From Chloroflexia bacterium (GTDB lineage: Bacteria; Chloroflexota; Chloroflexia; Thermobaculales; Thermobaculaceae): DNA of 5,611 nucleotides. The notes below the pieces were generated by a model. That model was given only the letters and a program-made list of their open reading frames with translations. It did no database searches and had not been told where the DNA came from. Positions 4,626 through 5,611 of this stretch are shown here, piece by piece; the first letter of the stretch is position 1, and each line of letters begins with the position of its first letter. The DNA lies in contig JACDAU010000326.1 of the NCBI GenBank assembly GCA_013695265.1, positions 1 to 5,611 of the forward strand, read 5' to 3'. The translations under genes were made by a program, and so were the position numbers.

Positions 4626-5611
4626 TTGAAGCTCTCACGCATTCTTTGCCTCGTCCTGCTCATTCCCGCCCTGCTGCTCGTCGCGTGTGGTGGTTCGCCC
4701 GCCACGCAGCGTCCAACACAGGACGCCGCAGCCGCGCCCACACCCGCCGCGCCTGCGGATGAAACGTCCGCAGCGACCGTGGTGGCAGAACCTGCGAAGT
4801 TGACGCTCGCCCTCGGGTACATTCCCTCCGTCCAGTTCGCGCCGTTCTACGTCGCGGCGGAGCGGGGCTACTACGCCGACGAGGGTCTCGACGTTTCGTT
4901 CCAGCACGGCATAGAGCCGGACCTGCTCAAGCTCGTTGGCGCTGGCAAATTGCACTATGCCGTCGCGAGCGGGGACGAGATGCTCGTCGCCCGCTCTCAG
5001 GGTGTGCCGCTCGTGTACACCGGCGCGTACTTCCAGAAGTACCCCGTGGTGCTGATCGCCTCCGAGAAGTCCGGAATCAAGACAGTGAGCGACCTGAAAG
5101 GCAAGTCGGTCGGCGTGCCTGGTCTCTATGGGGCGACGTACACGGGCCTCAGGGCGCTGCTGGACTCTGGTGACCTCAAGGAGGCGGACGTGACGGCGCG
5201 CTCTATCGGCTTCACTCAGGTGCAGGCGTTGCAGCGTGGGCAGGTGGACGCCGTGATGGGCTATGCGAACAACGAGCCGTTGCAGCTCAAACGCCTCGGG
5301 GTGCCGGTGCGCATCTTTCCCGTGTGGGAGCGGACGGACCTGGTCTCAAACGGTATCGTCACGAACCAGGCGAACCTGCAAGGCAACGCCGAGGAGGTCG
5401 GTGCGCTGGTGCGCGCGACGATGCGCGGGTTGAAGGAAACGATCCGCGATCCGAGGGCCGCGTTCGAGCTGAGCGTGCAGTACGCGCCCGATGCAGGCTC
5501 TACGGAGAACCGGGCGTTGCAGATGGAGGTTCTGAACGCCTCCATACCGCTGTGGCAGAGCGAGGTGTCGAAAGCGAACGGGGCGGGCTACTCCGACCCG
5601 AGGGCCTGGGA
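4626..5611 (+). CDS. ribY: Riboflavin-binding lipoprotein RibY (NMT1/THI5-like), 3' end outside window
   Basis: The frame is open for 328 codons to the window edge, so the C-terminus is missing, probably by a few tens of residues. The start is TTG at 4626 with AAAGG (4614-4618) 7 nt upstream, only 4 nt after the ribX stop. The first residues, MKLSRILCLVLLIPALLLVAC, form a classic lipoprotein signal: lysine/arginine, hydrophobic core, then the lipobox LVAC with Cys21. An Ala/Pro/Thr linker (about 24-56) leads into an NMT1/THI5-like periplasmic-binding fold: LTLALGYIPSVQFAPFYVAAERGYYADEGLDV (59-90), SGDEMLVARSQGVPLVYTGAY (115-135), KTVSDLKGKSVGVPG (152-166), QVDAVMGYANNEP (206-218) and AGYSDPRAW near the end. 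It would be anchored outside the membrane to capture riboflavin for RibX. ThiY-type thiamine-precursor proteins are the main alternative, but an FMN rather than TPP riboswitch argues for riboflavin. Confidence 0.9.
   Translation, partial: MKLSRILCLVLLIPALLLVACGGSPATQRPTQDAAAAPTPAAPADETSAATVVAEPAKLTLALGYIPSVQFAPFYVAAERGYYADEGLDVSFQHGIEPDLLKLVGAGKLHYAVASGDEMLVARSQGVPLVYTGAYFQKYPVVLIASEKSGIKTVSDLKGKSVGVPGLYGATYTGLRALLDSGDLKEADVTARSIGFTQVQALQRGQVDAVMGYANNEPLQLKRLGVPVRIFPVWERTDLVSNGIVTNQANLQGNAEEVGALVRATMRGLKETIRDPRAAFELSVQYAPDAGSTENRALQMEVLNASIPLWQSEVSKANGAGYSDPRAW

Noticed and set aside
3797..5611. ThiXY thiamine-precursor transporter
   Set aside because: Protein families are close, but the leader is an FMN, not a TPP, aptamer and the binding protein fits the RibY context; kept only as an alternative.
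1..5611. CRISPR array, tRNA, rRNA, insertion sequence or phage genes
   Set aside because: No regularly spaced repeats, cloverleaf, transposase or phage motifs were seen on either strand.

Overview
The window is GC-rich bacterial DNA. Lineage cannot be proven from 5.6 kb. The best clue is an FMN riboswitch in front of a two-gene riboflavin-uptake cassette of the RibX/RibY type, known from Chloroflexota such as Chloroflexus. Intergenic palindromic repeats and a 'GTCATCCCGA ... TCGGAATGAC' dispersed repeat fit the same group. I infer a Chloroflexota genome or metagenome contig with moderate confidence.

Layout. Positions 1-461 appear to hold no gene. They carry a 26-bp perfect palindrome (27-52), a degenerate second copy (240-265) and a separate REP/MITE-like inverted repeat (382-448). 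From 3448 down to 462 five genes lie on the minus strand. In transcription order they are an AbrB-type antitoxin (vapB), overlapped by 4 bp by a PIN-domain toxin (vapC); S-adenosylmethionine synthase (metK, GTG start); a small helical protein of unknown function 15-18 bp after metK; and a DUF309-family protein.

From about 3529 to the right edge everything reads on the plus strand. A strong sigma70-like promoter (TTGACG, 18 bp, TATACT) starts a transcript whose first structured element is an FMN (RFN) aptamer (3567-3696). An intrinsic terminator (3742-3769) follows, then ribX (ABC permease, 3797-4621), then ribY (lipoprotein riboflavin-binding protein, TTG start at 4626), which runs off the window.

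How it works together. The plus-strand unit reads as FMN-repressed riboflavin salvage: at high FMN the aptamer closes and the leader terminator stops transcription before ribXY; at low FMN a leader antiterminator lets transcription through. RibY would capture riboflavin outside the membrane and RibX would carry it in. No ATPase gene is visible. On the minus strand, vapBC is a self-contained toxin-antitoxin operon with its own promoter, and metK has its own likely extended -10 promoter with the small downstream gene co-transcribed. The two units diverge from a short shared region (3449-3566). The most interesting element is the riboswitch-terminator-ribXY cassette. It is a recognisable system rather than a wholly new one, but the aptamer has an enlarged P2 and a minimal P3, and the transporter has no visible energising subunit.
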